NCBI GenBank assembly: GCA_020634495.1
Contig: JACKBR010000017.1
Span: 1 to 64,000 of the forward strand
From: Ardenticatenaceae bacterium
GTDB taxonomy: Bacteria; Chloroflexota; Anaerolineae; Promineifilales; Promineifilaceae
Reading direction: 5' to 3'
Length of the DNA: 64,000 bases
A model generated the notes under the pieces. That model saw only the letters and a program-made list of their open reading frames with translations, did not search any database and was not told the DNA's origin. Below, in pieces: positions 7,642-17,310 of the stretch (positions are counted from its first letter, which is position 1; each line of letters opens with the position of its first letter). The position numbers and the translations under genes are program-made.

Positions 7642-8688
7642 TTAATTTTGAAAGCGTTCGGCGTGGTGACAAGAAACGAGGTGGGGCGTGCCCGACTGAC
7701 CGAACTCACGCGGCTGCGGCGCTTCGTCGCGGCAAACGTCGGTGGCGTAGGGGCATTGGGTGCGGAAGCGGCAGCCGCTGGGCAGTTTGGCCGGGTTGGG
7801 CGTGGGGCCGGTTAGCTGAATGGGCTGGATGCGCTCGTTAACTGGCTGGAGCAGGCGCGTTTGGCTGTGGATAAATTGGGTGTGTGGGTGCAACGGCCGT
7901 TCATAAATCTCCTCAGCCTGCCCCAACTCCACAATCTCGCCCAGGTACAAAACCCCAATCCTGTCGCTAATCGTGCGCACGTGGGCCAGATTGCTCACCA
8001 GCAGCAGCAATGTCAGGTTCAAGGTTTGCTTTAGTTCGGCCAGCAGCGAGACAATTTGAGATTGAACGGCCGTATCCAAAGCCGTCAAAGGATCATCTAC
8101 AATGAGCAGCCGGGGCCGCGTAGCCAGGGCACGTGCCAGGTTTATTCGCTGGCGCTGGCTGCCGCTAAACTCATGCGGATACCGTCCGGCAAAATATTGA
8201 TTCAGCCCCACCAACTGCAACAGGTCGGCAATTTGCTCTTTTTGGGAACGGCCGTTGGCCAATTTGTGAATCTTGAGCGGCTCCGCCAAAATGTCTGAAA
8301 CCATCATTTTGGGATTGATGGCCGTGTAGGGGTCTTGCAGCGTCATTTGCATCTGTTGGCGGGTCTGGCGCATGGCCGCCCGCCCCATCCGGCTCACATC
8401 TTCGCCATTAAAAAACACTTTTCCTGAGGTTGGCTTGATCAATTGCAGCACGGTGCGCGCCAAAATAGATTTGCCCGCGCCGTGCCCGCCCACCAACGTC
8501 ACCGTCTCGCCAGGGCGCACCAACAGGTTGACGTTGTCCACCGCCCGGATTGCCCCAACCTGCCGCTGCAACACGCCGCCACGAATGGGAAAATGTTTGC
8601 TTAACTGGCGCAATTCCAGCAGCGGCTGTTCTTCTGGGGTATGGGGAACTTGGGACAGATGTGGTTCGTGGGATAGGCTCATGCGCAT
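7642..8688 (-). CDS. Oligopeptide-type ABC ATPase with altered catalytic motifs
   Basis: 348 residues, OppF/DppF-like, including the C-terminal oligopeptide-transporter extension with CRFRTQCPYA. Such subunits power peptide import at the inner membrane. Walker A is GGHGAGKS and the Q-loop (TLQDPY) is present. Three positions depart from the family: the signature is FSGSQ instead of LSGGQ, Walker B reads LLIVDDP so the catalytic Glu is Asp, and the switch-loop His is Asn (LLVSNL where SHDL is usual). ATP binding may persist but hydrolysis is probably weak. No permease, binding protein or partner ATPase is nearby. It could be a relic, or a nucleotide-binding regulatory protein. Start taken at the first ATG; a second lies two codons later. 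Confidence 0.85.
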   Translation of the reverse strand: MRMSLSHEPHLSQVPHTPEEQPLLELRQLSKHFPIRGGVLQRQVGAIRAVDNVNLLVRPGETVTLVGGHGAGKSILARTVLQLIKPTSGKVFFNGEDVSRMGRAAMRQTRQQMQMTLQDPYTAINPKMMVSDILAEPLKIHKLANGRSQKEQIADLLQLVGLNQYFAGRYPHEFSGSQRQRINLARALATRPRLLIVDDPLTALDTAVQSQIVSLLAELKQTLNLTLLLLVSNLAHVRTISDRIGVLYLGEIVELGQAEEIYERPLHPHTQFIHSQTRLLQPVNERIQPIQLTGPTPNPAKLPSGCRFRTQCPYATDVCRDEAPQPREFGQSGTPHLVSCHHAERFQN

Positions 8689-8753
8689 TTCTCACGTAGG
8701 TATGGATTTTTATGAATTAGGCAATATTGTACCGGAGTGCGGCGCTTGCTGCA

Positions 8754-9950
8754 TCACGGATTGTTTTGGGGAATGTGCAGGGTGAAGGTGCTGCCCACGC
8801 CGGGGGTGCTTTTGATGTCGATACGGCCGTTATGCCGATCCAACACAAACTTGGCAATGGTTAAGCCAATGCCCAATCCAGGATAAAGGATCGAGGTGCC
8901 TTCCTCTTTTTCCAGGCGGAAAAACGGCTCAAACAGGCGTGGCTGGTCGGCCGTAGCAATGCCAATTCCTTCATCAGTTACCGCAATGGCAACCGCGCCA
9001 TTTTCCAGGGTATCCACCCGCACCGCCACGGGTGCATCTGGCAATGAATATTTAAAGGCATTCTCCAACAGCGCCCGCAGCGCCAGCGTCATGCCGCGCC
9101 GGTCCACATACACCTGGGGCACGTTGGGGGCAATATCAATCGTCACCGGGGTTGAATGATCATTCAGTACTGATCGCGCCGCATTAAGTGCTTCAATCAA
9201 TACATCCGCCACGGCCAGGTGCTCAAAAGACGGCCGTTTCGGGTGCATCTCGTACAAAATCAGCAAATCATTCGTGTGGCCTACCATCTTGTTTACGTTG
9301 CGGGTAATTGAATCCAGCGCAATGTGCAAAGAGTCGCCCTTCATTGCCCCACCGTTAATCAAGCTCAGATACCCTTTAATAGAAGTCAGCGGCGTGCGCA
9401 GCTCATGAGACAGCGTGGCAATAAACTGGGTGCGAAACGCCTCTTGCTCTTCTAATTCCGTGTAAGTTTTATGCAAAGCAGCATTCTTGACGTTTAGCTC
9501 ATTGATCACTGCCCGGTCGGTACGGCGAATGTGGCCAATGATTTGTCGCAGCAAAGTGCGCAGCAGGCTGGGGTTTGCCTGGGCGATGGCCATAAAATCT
9601 TCTTCTTCAATCGACAGCAGGCGGCAGGCCATGCGGGTACGAATGGTGGCCATGCGCGTTGTTTCACCCAAAAAGGCCATCTCACCAAAATAGGAACCAG
9701 TGCCAATGGTGTCTACCAAAATTTCCTGGTTATCGTCGGCATGGACAATAATATCCACTTCGCCCTGATCCAGAATGAACAAGGTTGTGCCTTCTTCACC
9801 TTCCTGGCAAATGTCAGTGTGGGCAGGATACTCTTCATAAACGGCCGCCTGGCTTAAGGTTTCGATATTGTTCCGACTTAGATCAGGAAAGGCGGTTTGC
9901 AAAAGATTGAGGGTCGCTTCATCCATTTTTACAACTGCTTGTGTCATCAT
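8754..9950 (-). CDS. Soluble histidine kinase with N-terminal cyclic-nucleotide-binding domain
   Basis: 398 residues without membrane segments. Residues 20-140 form a CAP_ED/cNMP-binding fold, with GSYFGEMAFLGETTRMATIRT resembling the phosphate-binding cassette (split here at GSYFGEMAFLGE and TTRMATIRT). A short coiled coil leads to HisKA with the phospho-acceptor in ATLSHELRTPLTS. HATPase boxes follow: N box LLENAFKYS, G1 VTDEGIGI, G2 GLGIGLTIAK. It should sense an intracellular ligand or act as a CRP-like sensor and phosphorylate a response regulator that is not encoded beside it. The gene is 65 bases upstream of the ABC ATPase on the same strand. The cyclic-nucleotide cassette is imperfect, so the ligand is uncertain. 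Confidence 0.92.
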   Translation of the reverse strand: MMTQAVVKMDEATLNLLQTAFPDLSRNNIETLSQAAVYEEYPAHTDICQEGEEGTTLFILDQGEVDIIVHADDNQEILVDTIGTGSYFGEMAFLGETTRMATIRTRMACRLLSIEEEDFMAIAQANPSLLRTLLRQIIGHIRRTDRAVINELNVKNAALHKTYTELEEQEAFRTQFIATLSHELRTPLTSIKGYLSLINGGAMKGDSLHIALDSITRNVNKMVGHTNDLLILYEMHPKRPSFEHLAVADVLIEALNAARSVLNDHSTPVTIDIAPNVPQVYVDRRGMTLALRALLENAFKYSLPDAPVAVRVDTLENGAVAIAVTDEGIGIATADQPRLFEPFFRLEKEEGTSILYPGLGIGLTIAKFVLDRHNGRIDIKSTPGVGSTFTLHIPQNNP

Positions 9951-10149
9951 TTACCACCATCGGGGGGCTAAACTTCCATTGTATGTGTGAGCATTCTAGC
10001 ATGAGGGTTGGCGGGCTGTTACCGCATTTTTACGGGGCGTTCACCGGAAACGGCCGTTTTTCACGGGACATTACTCCTATTCATTTTTACCTCGTGTTTT
10101 CACGCAGCCTGCATGGTATCACCCCTGGCAAAATCTATACTACAAACAC

Positions 10150-10216
10150 AAGGGAGATTGGAAACGGGCAATCAGAGATTAAAACCCTCTAATCTCCCGC
10201 TTCCAGTCTCCCTTCA
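10150..10216. repeat. GGAGATTGGAAACGGG-type foldback repeat
   Basis: GGGAGATTGGAAACGGGC...AGAGATTA is followed by TAATCTCCCGCTTCCAGTCTCCC, making a long imperfect hairpin. It is one of at least six members of this word family here. The rest of the 338-base gap (9951-10288) holds two direct copies of TTTCTGACAAAAT (10264-10288), one ACGGCCGT site, and nothing gene-like. Confidence 0.7.
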
Positions 10217-10288
10217 ACATGACTATCGGCGATTGATTTGAATACTGTTTCAGCACATAATCATTTCTGACAAAATTTCTGACAAAAT

Positions 10289-13200
10289 ATGAAAACCTAC
10301 ATCGGGCAACAGCTAGAACAATACAAAATTGAAGCGCATCTTGGCAGCGGCAGCAGCGGCACTGTCTACCGGGCCACCGACCTCAATCTGGAGCGCCCTG
10401 TAGCCCTCAAGCTGCTGAATCCCACCCTGGCAAAACAACCCGGCCGCCAACAGCAAATAATGCAGGCCGCCAAGGCAGCTTCCCGCCTTTCCCACCCCGC
10501 CATTGTGCCTTTCTATAACTTTGGGCAGCAAAATGGTCATCTTTTTTTGGTGACAGCCCATGTGGATGGCATAAGCCTGGACCGGGTGTTGGCCCTGCTG
10601 GCGCAGGATGAGCGCGTGCTGCGGCTGGATGAATCGCTGCACATTGTGGCCCAAATTGCCGACGGGTTGGGGTACGCCCATCAGGCTGGCGTGCTGCATG
10701 GCGATCTAAAACCGGGGAACATTTTGCTCAAGGCGGTGGAACGGCCGTTACGCAGTGGCGATCCGGCCCTCAAAGCCATGCTGGCCGACTTTGGCCTCTC
10801 CCCCATTCCTGAGACGGGCATTCCAGAAGGACTTTCGCCAGAAACAGCGCGCCCGCTGCGCCGGTACCTGCCCTATCTGGCTCCAGAGCGGCAAGCCGGG
10901 CAAGCTGTAGACGGCCGAGCCGACATTTACAGCCTGGGCGTGGTGCTCTACCAGCTTATTGCCGGGCATTTGCCCAACTACCAACAAACTTTACGCGAGC
11001 TGCGTCCAGGTGTGCCAGCGGATATCGCCGACATTGTTGCCAAAGCCACTGCCTACAGCCTGGCCGAGCGGTATCAGTTGGCCGAGCAGCTGGGTGACGA
11101 TTTGCGCCAGGCCGCCAGTCGCCTCACCGCGGCCGACACGATGTTATTTGCCCCGCAGGCCACAGTGATGGATTTGCGCACGCTGCTGGCCGAGGCCAAG
11201 GCCGCCCCGCCGCCCCGCCCGCCGCTAACCACTTTGGATGAAACGGCCGTGCGTCCCCCTCCCCAAATAATCAACCCAGAAAAAGATAGCGACACGCCCG
11301 CCCTGCTGCCGGTGGCAGACTACCTGCTGGCAGGCAAAACTGCCCGGCCAAATGCCGCAGCCAGCAGCCCACAGATGTCTCCACCCCCGGCCATCGGCGA
11401 CCAAATTGTGATTACCGGGCAAGGGCGCTCACCGCGCCATTTTGGCATGAATAAATCCCAAATCAGCATTGGCCGCGCCTCAAGCAACGACATTGTGCTT
11501 TCTTCGCTGGATGTGTCGCGCCGCCATGCCCGGCTAGAAAAAACGGACAGCGGCTGGCAAATTGTGGATGTGAAAAGTCGCGGTGGCACATTTTACGACG
11601 GCCGTAAACTCAAAGCCAAACAGCCAGAGCCGTGGCGACCGGGTAAAAAGCTGCAAATTGGCCCCTACTTTTTACAATGGCAAACCGCCAGGGAAATTGA
11701 AGGCAATCCGGCCGAAAAAACGCCCGCCGAACCGGTTACCGAGCTGTTTCAGGTTTCGACAGAAGGCAGCCAGGTGCAGGCCAGCCACAGCAACTTTAGC
11801 GTGGCGCTGACCCCCACCCAGGCAACCCTGGCCCCCGGCGAACAGGCCAGCTTGCAAATAGATTTGTTTAACCAAAGCAGCCAGGTGCTGGTGGTAAAAA
11901 TCAATCTGACCGGCCTGCCTGAAATTGCTACCCTGGCTCAAGATACCGTCTCGGTAACCCCAGGTGCGCGGGCCACCGTGCCGCTGATGTTAAAGATACC
12001 CACCGTGGAGCAGCCCTTGCTGGCGGGGCAGCATCCTTTTCAGCTGCTGCTGCGCGTTGAAGGGCCTCCTGTGGAAACGGCCGTTCTGCAAGGCCAGCTC
12101 ACCATTTTGCCAGAGGAACAATTTGAACTCAGCATCTGGCCTTCTCACGTGGAAGATGGTGGCACCTGCCGCGTGATGGTGCGCAACGATGGCAATGTTT
12201 TCAGCACGGTGCAGCTCACCACCCAGGACCCGGCAGGCAAACTGCAATTTTTTGGCGAAGAGCAGCCGCTGCGCCTGGAACCCGGCAGCACCGGCACCAC
12301 CGCCTACCGCATTACCCACCGCAAGAAACGGCCGCTTTTGGGGCGCGTGCGGCAAATTCCATTTGAAATTGAGCTGCGCTCCAGCAACGGTATGCGCCAA
12401 AACAAGCTGGGCCATTTAGAGCTGCGCCCCCGCTTCCCCGCCTGGGTGCTGCCCCTCATCCAGCTTCTCCTGGTGCTGCTGCTCATTGCCGTGGTCATCA
12501 ATTCTGTGATCAATAACCGCAGCGCCGCCACAGAGAGCTTGCCCGCAACGCCTACGCTTGGTGAAGCAGCCCCGGCAGGCACGGCCGTTCCCCTCACAGA
12601 AGCCCAGTTGGCTGGCGACGATGACAACGACGGCCTAACCGGGCAGCAGGAAACAACGCTTGGCTCCAATCCGTTTAGCGAGGACAGCGACGGCGATGGC
12701 TTGCTGGATGGTGAAGAAGTGACCATCTACGGCACAGACCCCACCCTGGCCGACACCGACAGCGATGGGCTGACCGATTTGGCCGAGATTCAAGACCATC
12801 ATTCAGACCCCACCCTGGCCGACACTGACCTGGACGGCATTTTAGACGGTGATGAGGTGGCCGCGGGCACAAACCCTTTAGCATATCAGGCCGATGGCAA
12901 TTCGGCCGTTACCCAAACTGGCCCAACGGCCGTACCGCCCACGCTTAGCCCACCCACGAACCAAACACCAGGAGACAGCGAATCCACGGTTGCCATTGCC
13001 ATGGACGCCGCCCAATCTGGCTGGCTCACCAACGACGGCGACGTCAACAGCGGCAGCGGCAACTGGCCCCAGGCAGGCGATTTGGTGAATGGAACGGCCG
13101 TGCGCGGCCTGCTCACCTTCTCCCTGAACGAACTGCCCGGCAATGCGCTCGTGCGCACGGCATTTCTGCGCTTCAGCAGCGAGACCACCCTCGAAGGCGC

Positions 13201-13480
13201 TCCGTTTGACAGCCTGGGCTGCCTGCAAATTGACTTTGTGGAGGTCAGCCAGCCCCTGGACAACACCGCCTACGATGCCCCCGGATTTTTTATTAGTTGC
13301 GAAGTTGCTCCCCCCAACAGCATAGACATCACCTTCGATGTTGAAGATGCCCTCATCCAAGGACAAACCCAGCTCAGCCTGCGCCTGGGCTTTGAAACAG
13401 ACAGCAATGGGGACTCCGTTGCCGATCTGTATGTCGTCCGTACAGCGCCCACCCTCGAAGTCACTTACCTTTTGCCGTAA
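10289..13480 (+). CDS. Receptor-like Ser/Thr kinase: PknB-type kinase, FHA, membrane segment, TSP3 repeats, DNRLRE-like tail
   Basis: 1063 residues. The kinase domain occupies 1-270: P-loop LGSGSSGTVY, Lys in VALKLLN, catalytic loop HGDLKPGN (Arg of HRD is Gly; the Asp is kept), ADFGL. An FHA domain lies near 375-470 with GRASSNDIVL and SRRHARLE. Two Ig-like segments follow (500-720). One membrane helix lies at about 720-745 (WVLPLIQLLLVLLLIAVVI). Outside the membrane come four TSP3-like calcium repeats (DSDGDGLLDGEEV) and a jelly-roll-like tail (from about 890). The Ig-like part precedes the membrane helix, so its side is unclear. Likely a surface sensor that phosphorylates FHA-bound partners. 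A paralogue follows directly at 13778. Confidence 0.93.
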   Translation: MKTYIGQQLEQYKIEAHLGSGSSGTVYRATDLNLERPVALKLLNPTLAKQPGRQQQIMQAAKAASRLSHPAIVPFYNFGQQNGHLFLVTAHVDGISLDRVLALLAQDERVLRLDESLHIVAQIADGLGYAHQAGVLHGDLKPGNILLKAVERPLRSGDPALKAMLADFGLSPIPETGIPEGLSPETARPLRRYLPYLAPERQAGQAVDGRADIYSLGVVLYQLIAGHLPNYQQTLRELRPGVPADIADIVAKATAYSLAERYQLAEQLGDDLRQAASRLTAADTMLFAPQATVMDLRTLLAEAKAAPPPRPPLTTLDETAVRPPPQIINPEKDSDTPALLPVADYLLAGKTARPNAAASSPQMSPPPAIGDQIVITGQGRSPRHFGMNKSQISIGRASSNDIVLSSLDVSRRHARLEKTDSGWQIVDVKSRGGTFYDGRKLKAKQPEPWRPGKKLQIGPYFLQWQTAREIEGNPAEKTPAEPVTELFQVSTEGSQVQASHSNFSVALTPTQATLAPGEQASLQIDLFNQSSQVLVVKINLTGLPEIATLAQDTVSVTPGARATVPLMLKIPTVEQPLLAGQHPFQLLLRVEGPPVETAVLQGQLTILPEEQFELSIWPSHVEDGGTCRVMVRNDGNVFSTVQLTTQDPAGKLQFFGEEQPLRLEPGSTGTTAYRITHRKKRPLLGRVRQIPFEIELRSSNGMRQNKLGHLELRPRFPAWVLPLIQLLLVLLLIAVVINSVINNRSAATESLPATPTLGEAAPAGTAVPLTEAQLAGDDDNDGLTGQQETTLGSNPFSEDSDGDGLLDGEEVTIYGTDPTLADTDSDGLTDLAEIQDHHSDPTLADTDLDGILDGDEVAAGTNPLAYQADGNSAVTQTGPTAVPPTLSPPTNQTPGDSESTVAIAMDAAQSGWLTNDGDVNSGSGNWPQAGDLVNGTAVRGLLTFSLNELPGNALVRTAFLRFSSETTLEGAPFDSLGCLQIDFVEVSQPLDNTAYDAPGFFISCEVAPPNSIDITFDVEDALIQGQTQLSLRLGFETDSNGDSVADLYVVRTAPTLEVTYLLP

Positions 13481-13484
13481 CGCT

Positions 13485-13605
13485 TGTCTTTCTGAGTGAA
13501 ACGAAGAATCCCTCTAAACTACAACAGACTGTATCCTGTACTCGCGAGCACAGGTTGTGGCAAACGTTTCACCGTAGGGATGCTTCGCTCTGCTCAGCAT
13601 GACAG
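13485..13605. repeat. Dispersed 'GAAACGAAGAATCCCT' foldback repeat
   Basis: TTTCTGAGTGAAACGAAGAA-TCCCT on the left and AGGGATGCTTCGCTCTGCTC on the right are an imperfect inverted pair enclosing a small hairpin (CTGTACTCGCGAGCACAG). Elements of this wording are common between genes in many bacterial genomes. It separates the two kinase genes. Confidence 0.65.
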
Positions 13606-13632
13606 GTCAGATTTAGAATGTAACGAAATTTA

Positions 13633-13707
13633 TTGACACAAACCGCCCCTGTGACGGATACTGTGAATCACATTTAATAAAAATTGAGCCGCGAAATTGT
13701 GATTCAC
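13633..13707 (+). promoter_or_regulatory. Promoter with inverted repeat before the second kinase
   Basis: TTGACA (13633-13638), 18 bases, GATACT (13657-13662). Directly after it are perfect nine-base arms GTGAATCAC (13663-13671) and GTGATTCAC (13699-13707), at the expected transcription start. A short hairpin based on AAGTA/TACTT follows at 13709-13737. This looks like a regulated promoter. Confidence 0.55.
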
Positions 13708-13777
13708 TTAAGTAAAAGCGGCCGAAACGGCTCTACTTACTTTCAAATTATTTTCCCGCTTTTACAACTCACACACT

Positions 13778-16669
13778 ATGGATGAACTAATTGGAAAACA
13801 GATAGACCAATATCGCATTGAAGCCGTGCTGGGCGAAGGCGGCATGGGGGCGGTCTACCGGGCACTGGACAGCAACTTGGCCCGGCCCGTGGCGCTCAAA
13901 ATCATGCACCGGCAGTTTGCCAGCCAGCCAGAATTCCGCCAGCGCTTTTTGCAGGAAGCTCAGGCTGCTGCCCGCCTCAACCATCCAAACATCGTGGCTA
14001 TCTACAACTTTTCTAGCAGCCCGGCTTACCTGAGCATTGTGATGGAATTTGTGCGTGGGCTGAGCCTGGGAGCGTACATCAAGCAGTTGGCCCAGCGGCG
14101 GCAGGTGATGGAGCTGAGCGAGTCGCTGAACATCATTGCCCAGGTGGCCGACGCTTTGGGCTACGCCCACCGGCTGGGCGTGGTGCATCGCGACATCAAG
14201 CCGGATAACATTTTAATTGCCCGGCTGGAACAGCCAGACCGCCCTGGCGAGCTGCCCATCCGGGCCAAGGTAACCGATTTTGGTCTGGCCAAGTTGCTGG
14301 AGGGGGGCATAGAAACCCAGTCTGGCACTTTTATGGGCACGCTGCCCTACATGTCGCCAGAACAGGCATTGGCATCTGCCTCGCTAGACGGCCGTTCCGA
14401 CATCTACTCTCTGGGCGTGGTGCTCTATCAACTGGCCACCGGCCGCCTGCCATTTGACATAAAAACACCAACTGACGCGGTAATGAAGCATATGCACGAG
14501 ACGCCGCCGCAGCCGCGCCACATCCAGCCCGGCCTGCCCGTGGCCGTACAAAACGTCATCATCAAAGCGATTGCCAAGCAGCCGGAAGAACGCTACCAGA
14601 CGGCCGAAGCCTTTGCCGCTGCCTTGCGCCGGGCCGCCACTGGCCTCACCGAGCAAGACGTCACCGTTTTTGCCACCTCGGCCGACGAGACGGTGGTGAG
14701 TGTGCTTACCCAACTGCATGAGGAGATGATTGTGCAACGGCCGTCGCAAATGGCCGCCGCAGCCACCAGCAGCCCCACCGAGCGGCTGGTCATCAGCCAA
14801 AAAGGGGAATCGCCGCGCACCCATAAATTAATCAATGAGCTTGTCTTGCTGGGCCGCTCTGAATCGTGCGATGTAACCCTGCCCGCCGAGGGCATTTCGC
14901 GCCACCATGCCCGGCTGGAACGCACGCCCAACGGCTGGCTCATCACCGATTTGGGCAGCACCAACGGCACCTTTTTGGATGAAATGAAGCTGCTGCCAGA
15001 GGTGCCAGAACCCTGGCCCAAAGGGCAGACGCTGCGCATTGGCCCCTTTTTCATCCAGCTAGAAGGCACCGCCCCGGCCATGAAGTCGGAAGCGCCTTTG
15101 GCCACCGCCCCGCTGCCCACCTACCAGGCACCCACCGCCACGCCGGTCAGCCGCCCGCCGGGCAGCACGCTGATGCAAAGCAGCACGGGACGGCTGAGCC
15201 TGGTGGTGCATCCCACCAACACGGAACTTTCCCCCGGCCAAACGGCCGAAATTCAAGTCGAACTGCTCAACCAGGGCAGCGCCACCGACCATTTCACCCT
15301 CAAGCTGGAGGGCCTTCCGCCCAGTTGGGTCACCTTGCCCGACGAGGCCATTCAGCTGCAACCGGGAGCGCAAAGCTCGCTGCCAGTGACGATCCATCCG
15401 CCGCAAAACAGCAGCGCCCGCTCTGGACAGCACCGCTATCGTCTTGTGGTGGTTTCGCAGAGCAGCCCTTCGGAGCAAGCGGCCGTTTCTGGCACGGTTC
15501 AGTTACGGCCGTTTACCCAATTTGCCACCGACATGCGCCCGCGTGAAATCGTGAACAACGGCATTTGCCGCGTGCTGGTGCGCAACGACGGAAATTTTGA
15601 TTCAACCTTTACCCTCAGCGGCAGCGATGGGGCCAAAGCGGTGCAGTTTGAGCAGCCAACCCAGCAAATTTCTATTCCGGCTGGCGGCAAGGACACGGTT
15701 GATTTTCAGGTGAGCAGTGCGCAACGGCCGTTTACCGGCAATCCCCGCACCACCCCCTTCACCATCCAGGTGAGCAGCGGGCCAGAAAGCCAGACGCTGC
15801 AAGGCCAGCTCACCACCAAACCGATGCTGCCCGGCTGGCTCATCCCCATTTTTGGCATTTTGCTGGTGATTTTGTGCATTTCCTTGGCGGTGGTTTATGC
15901 CACGTACAGTGGACGCGGACGAGATGCGACGGCAACGGCCGTTGCCCAGGCTGCCATCATCGCCACCCAAACCGAAGCCGCCCGCCTCGCTGGCGACAGT
16001 GACGGTGATGGCCTGACCGACAGCCAGGAAATCGACGTGACGGGAACCGATCCCAACAACCCGGACAGCGACGGCGACGGCCTGACCGATGGCAACGAAG
16101 TGAACAACTTAGGCACCGATCCCAACGATCCGGATACGGACGACGACGGTCTGAACGACGGTGACGAAATTACCTGGAACGCCGATCCGCTCAATCCCGA
16201 CACCGATGGCGACACCCTGCTCGATGGTGAAGAGGTGGACAACGCCACCGATCCCAACAATCCAGACACCGACGGCGACGGCCAACCGGACAACGAAGAC
16301 CCGGCTCCCGGCGAACTGCCCACACCTACCCCAACAGAAACGGCTACCGCCACGCCGACACCAACCGAAACAGTTCCACCCACCGGAACCCCAACCTTCA
16401 CCCCCACGCCAACGGCCACCGCGACGCCAACCGTCACGCCAACCTTCACCAACACGCCTATCCCGCCCGGCGCGTGGAACGGCGTCTGGCTGAGCAATTG
16501 CCAATTTCTGGACTGCGGCAGCGTCCTCCTGACGCACAACGAAGGCGAAGAAACGGTCTCCGGCACCTTTGCCGCAGGCAGCGGCACGATTGTGGGCATC
16601 ATCGAAGAGAACCGCCCACGGGCACGTGGTCCTTTGCCGGGGAAAATGGTTCGATTGATTTCTGGCTGA
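13778..16669 (+). CDS. Receptor-like Ser/Thr kinase: PknB-type kinase, FHA, membrane segment, TSP3 repeats (3' end frameshifted)
   Basis: 963 residues in the uninterrupted frame. The kinase domain (1-280) is canonical: [38 protein letters not shown] near 345-435 with [18 protein letters not shown] and GSTNGTFLD. Ig-like segments (460-670), a membrane helix (about 685-708, [20 protein letters not shown]), then five TSP3-like repeats ([12 protein letters not shown]) and a Thr/Pro-rich stretch. From about 16605 the frame leaves the natural sequence; homologous extracellular motifs ([27 protein letters not shown]) continue in other frames to 17154. The natural protein is thus probably about 1120 residues. 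Paralogue of the gene at 10289, in tandem. Confidence 0.92.
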   Translation: MDELIGKQIDQYRIEAVLGEGGMGAVYRALDSNLARPVALKIMHRQFASQPEFRQRFLQEAQAAARLNHPNIVAIYNFSSSPAYLSIVMEFVRGLSLGAYIKQLAQRRQVMELSESLNIIAQVADALGYAHRLGVVHRDIKPDNILIARLEQPDRPGELPIRAKVTDFGLAKLLEGGIETQSGTFMGTLPYMSPEQALASASLDGRSDIYSLGVVLYQLATGRLPFDIKTPTDAVMKHMHETPPQPRHIQPGLPVAVQNVIIKAIAKQPEERYQTAEAFAAALRRAATGLTEQDVTVFATSADETVVSVLTQLHEEMIVQRPSQMAAAATSSPTERLVISQKGESPRTHKLINELVLLGRSESCDVTLPAEGISRHHARLERTPNGWLITDLGSTNGTFLDEMKLLPEVPEPWPKGQTLRIGPFFIQLEGTAPAMKSEAPLATAPLPTYQAPTATPVSRPPGSTLMQSSTGRLSLVVHPTNTELSPGQTAEIQVELLNQGSATDHFTLKLEGLPPSWVTLPDEAIQLQPGAQSSLPVTIHPPQNSSARSGQHRYRLVVVSQSSPSEQAAVSGTVQLRPFTQFATDMRPREIVNNGICRVLVRNDGNFDSTFTLSGSDGAKAVQFEQPTQQISIPAGGKDTVDFQVSSAQRPFTGNPRTTPFTIQVSSGPESQTLQGQLTTKPMLPGWLIPIFGILLVILCISLAVVYATYSGRGRDATATAVAQAAIIATQTEAARLAGDSDGDGLTDSQEIDVTGTDPNNPDSDGDGLTDGNEVNNLGTDPNDPDTDDDGLNDGDEITWNADPLNPDTDGDTLLDGEEVDNATDPNNPDTDGDGQPDNEDPAPGELPTPTPTETATATPTPTETVPPTGTPTFTPTPTATATPTVTPTFTNTPIPPGAWNGVWLSNCQFLDCGSVLLTHNEGEETVSGTFAAGSGTIVGIIEENRPRARGPLPGKMVRLISG

Positions 16670-17154
16670 GTGATGATGGTGAATTTTGGATTGGCAACTG
16701 GGACAAAACGGCCGCATGGTGCGGTTATCGTGATGGCCAACCACAGCCCAACCCCCGGTGGCGGGGCCACCTGGTACGGCAACTGCACCACAACTGCGGT
16801 AGCGTCCGGTGCGCACCGTCAGCCTCACCCAAAACGGCACCGAAGTCGAAGGAACCTACGCCGACGGCGACGGCGAAATTGAAGCGACGGCCAGCGGCAC
16901 GCAGCTCAGCGGCACCTGACCGGCGCAGCGGCAATAACGGCGATCTGCAATTCTTTGCCCTGGAAAATGGCGAGCGATTCAACGGCAACTACAACGACAA
17001 TTTCGCCTGGTGCGGCCACCGCACCGGGGCCGATTTCCCCGATCCCTGCCTGAACGATGGCTCCCTTGTCCTGCCCATCTTCCCGATCGTCGTCGTGACC
17101 TTACAGCCATTCATACCACCCATCGTCTTCCCCACCGCCACCCCAACGCCGTAA
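16605..17154 (+). pseudogene. Out-of-frame C-terminal part of the second kinase
   Basis: Three frames together continue the extracellular tail: [18 protein letters not shown], then ATWYGNCTTTA, then EVEGTYADGDGEIEATASG, then NNGDLQFFALENGERFNGNY to a stop at 17154. At least three or four single-base changes (near 16610, 16755, 16810 and 16918) would restore one frame. The motif pair NWxxx-AWCGYR / NYNDNFAWCGHR shows two repeated beta units. Adjacent genes are damaged the same way, which favours sequence error. Confidence 0.75.
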
Positions 17155-17156
17155 AA

Positions 17157-17226
17157 AAGGAGATTGGAGACTGGAGATTGGAGATTCTTACAATTGCTCA
17201 ATCTCCAATCTCTAATCTCCAATTCT
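17157..17226. repeat. GGAGATTGGAGACTGG-type foldback repeat
   Basis: GGAGATTGGAGACTGGAGAT on the left and ATCTCCAATCTCTAATCTCC on the right form a long hairpin between the kinase tail and the aminotransferase gene. Confidence 0.75.
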
Positions 17227-17310
17227 CCCCAACCCAAATTCCCTTGAAAAATCCCCCATGCGACGTATGATCGCCCCATTCTTGTTCCTCTAAAACACAA
17301 AGGAAGAGCC

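Noticed and set aside
15895..16791. Val/Gly-rich minus-strand frame opposite the TSP3 repeats
   Set aside because: It mirrors the Asp/Thr/Pro repeat codons of the kinase tail and has no independent support.
16600..17154. Programmed frameshifting in the kinase gene
   Set aside because: Several shifts occur within 350 bases in both directions, without slippery sequences, and neighbours show the same pattern.
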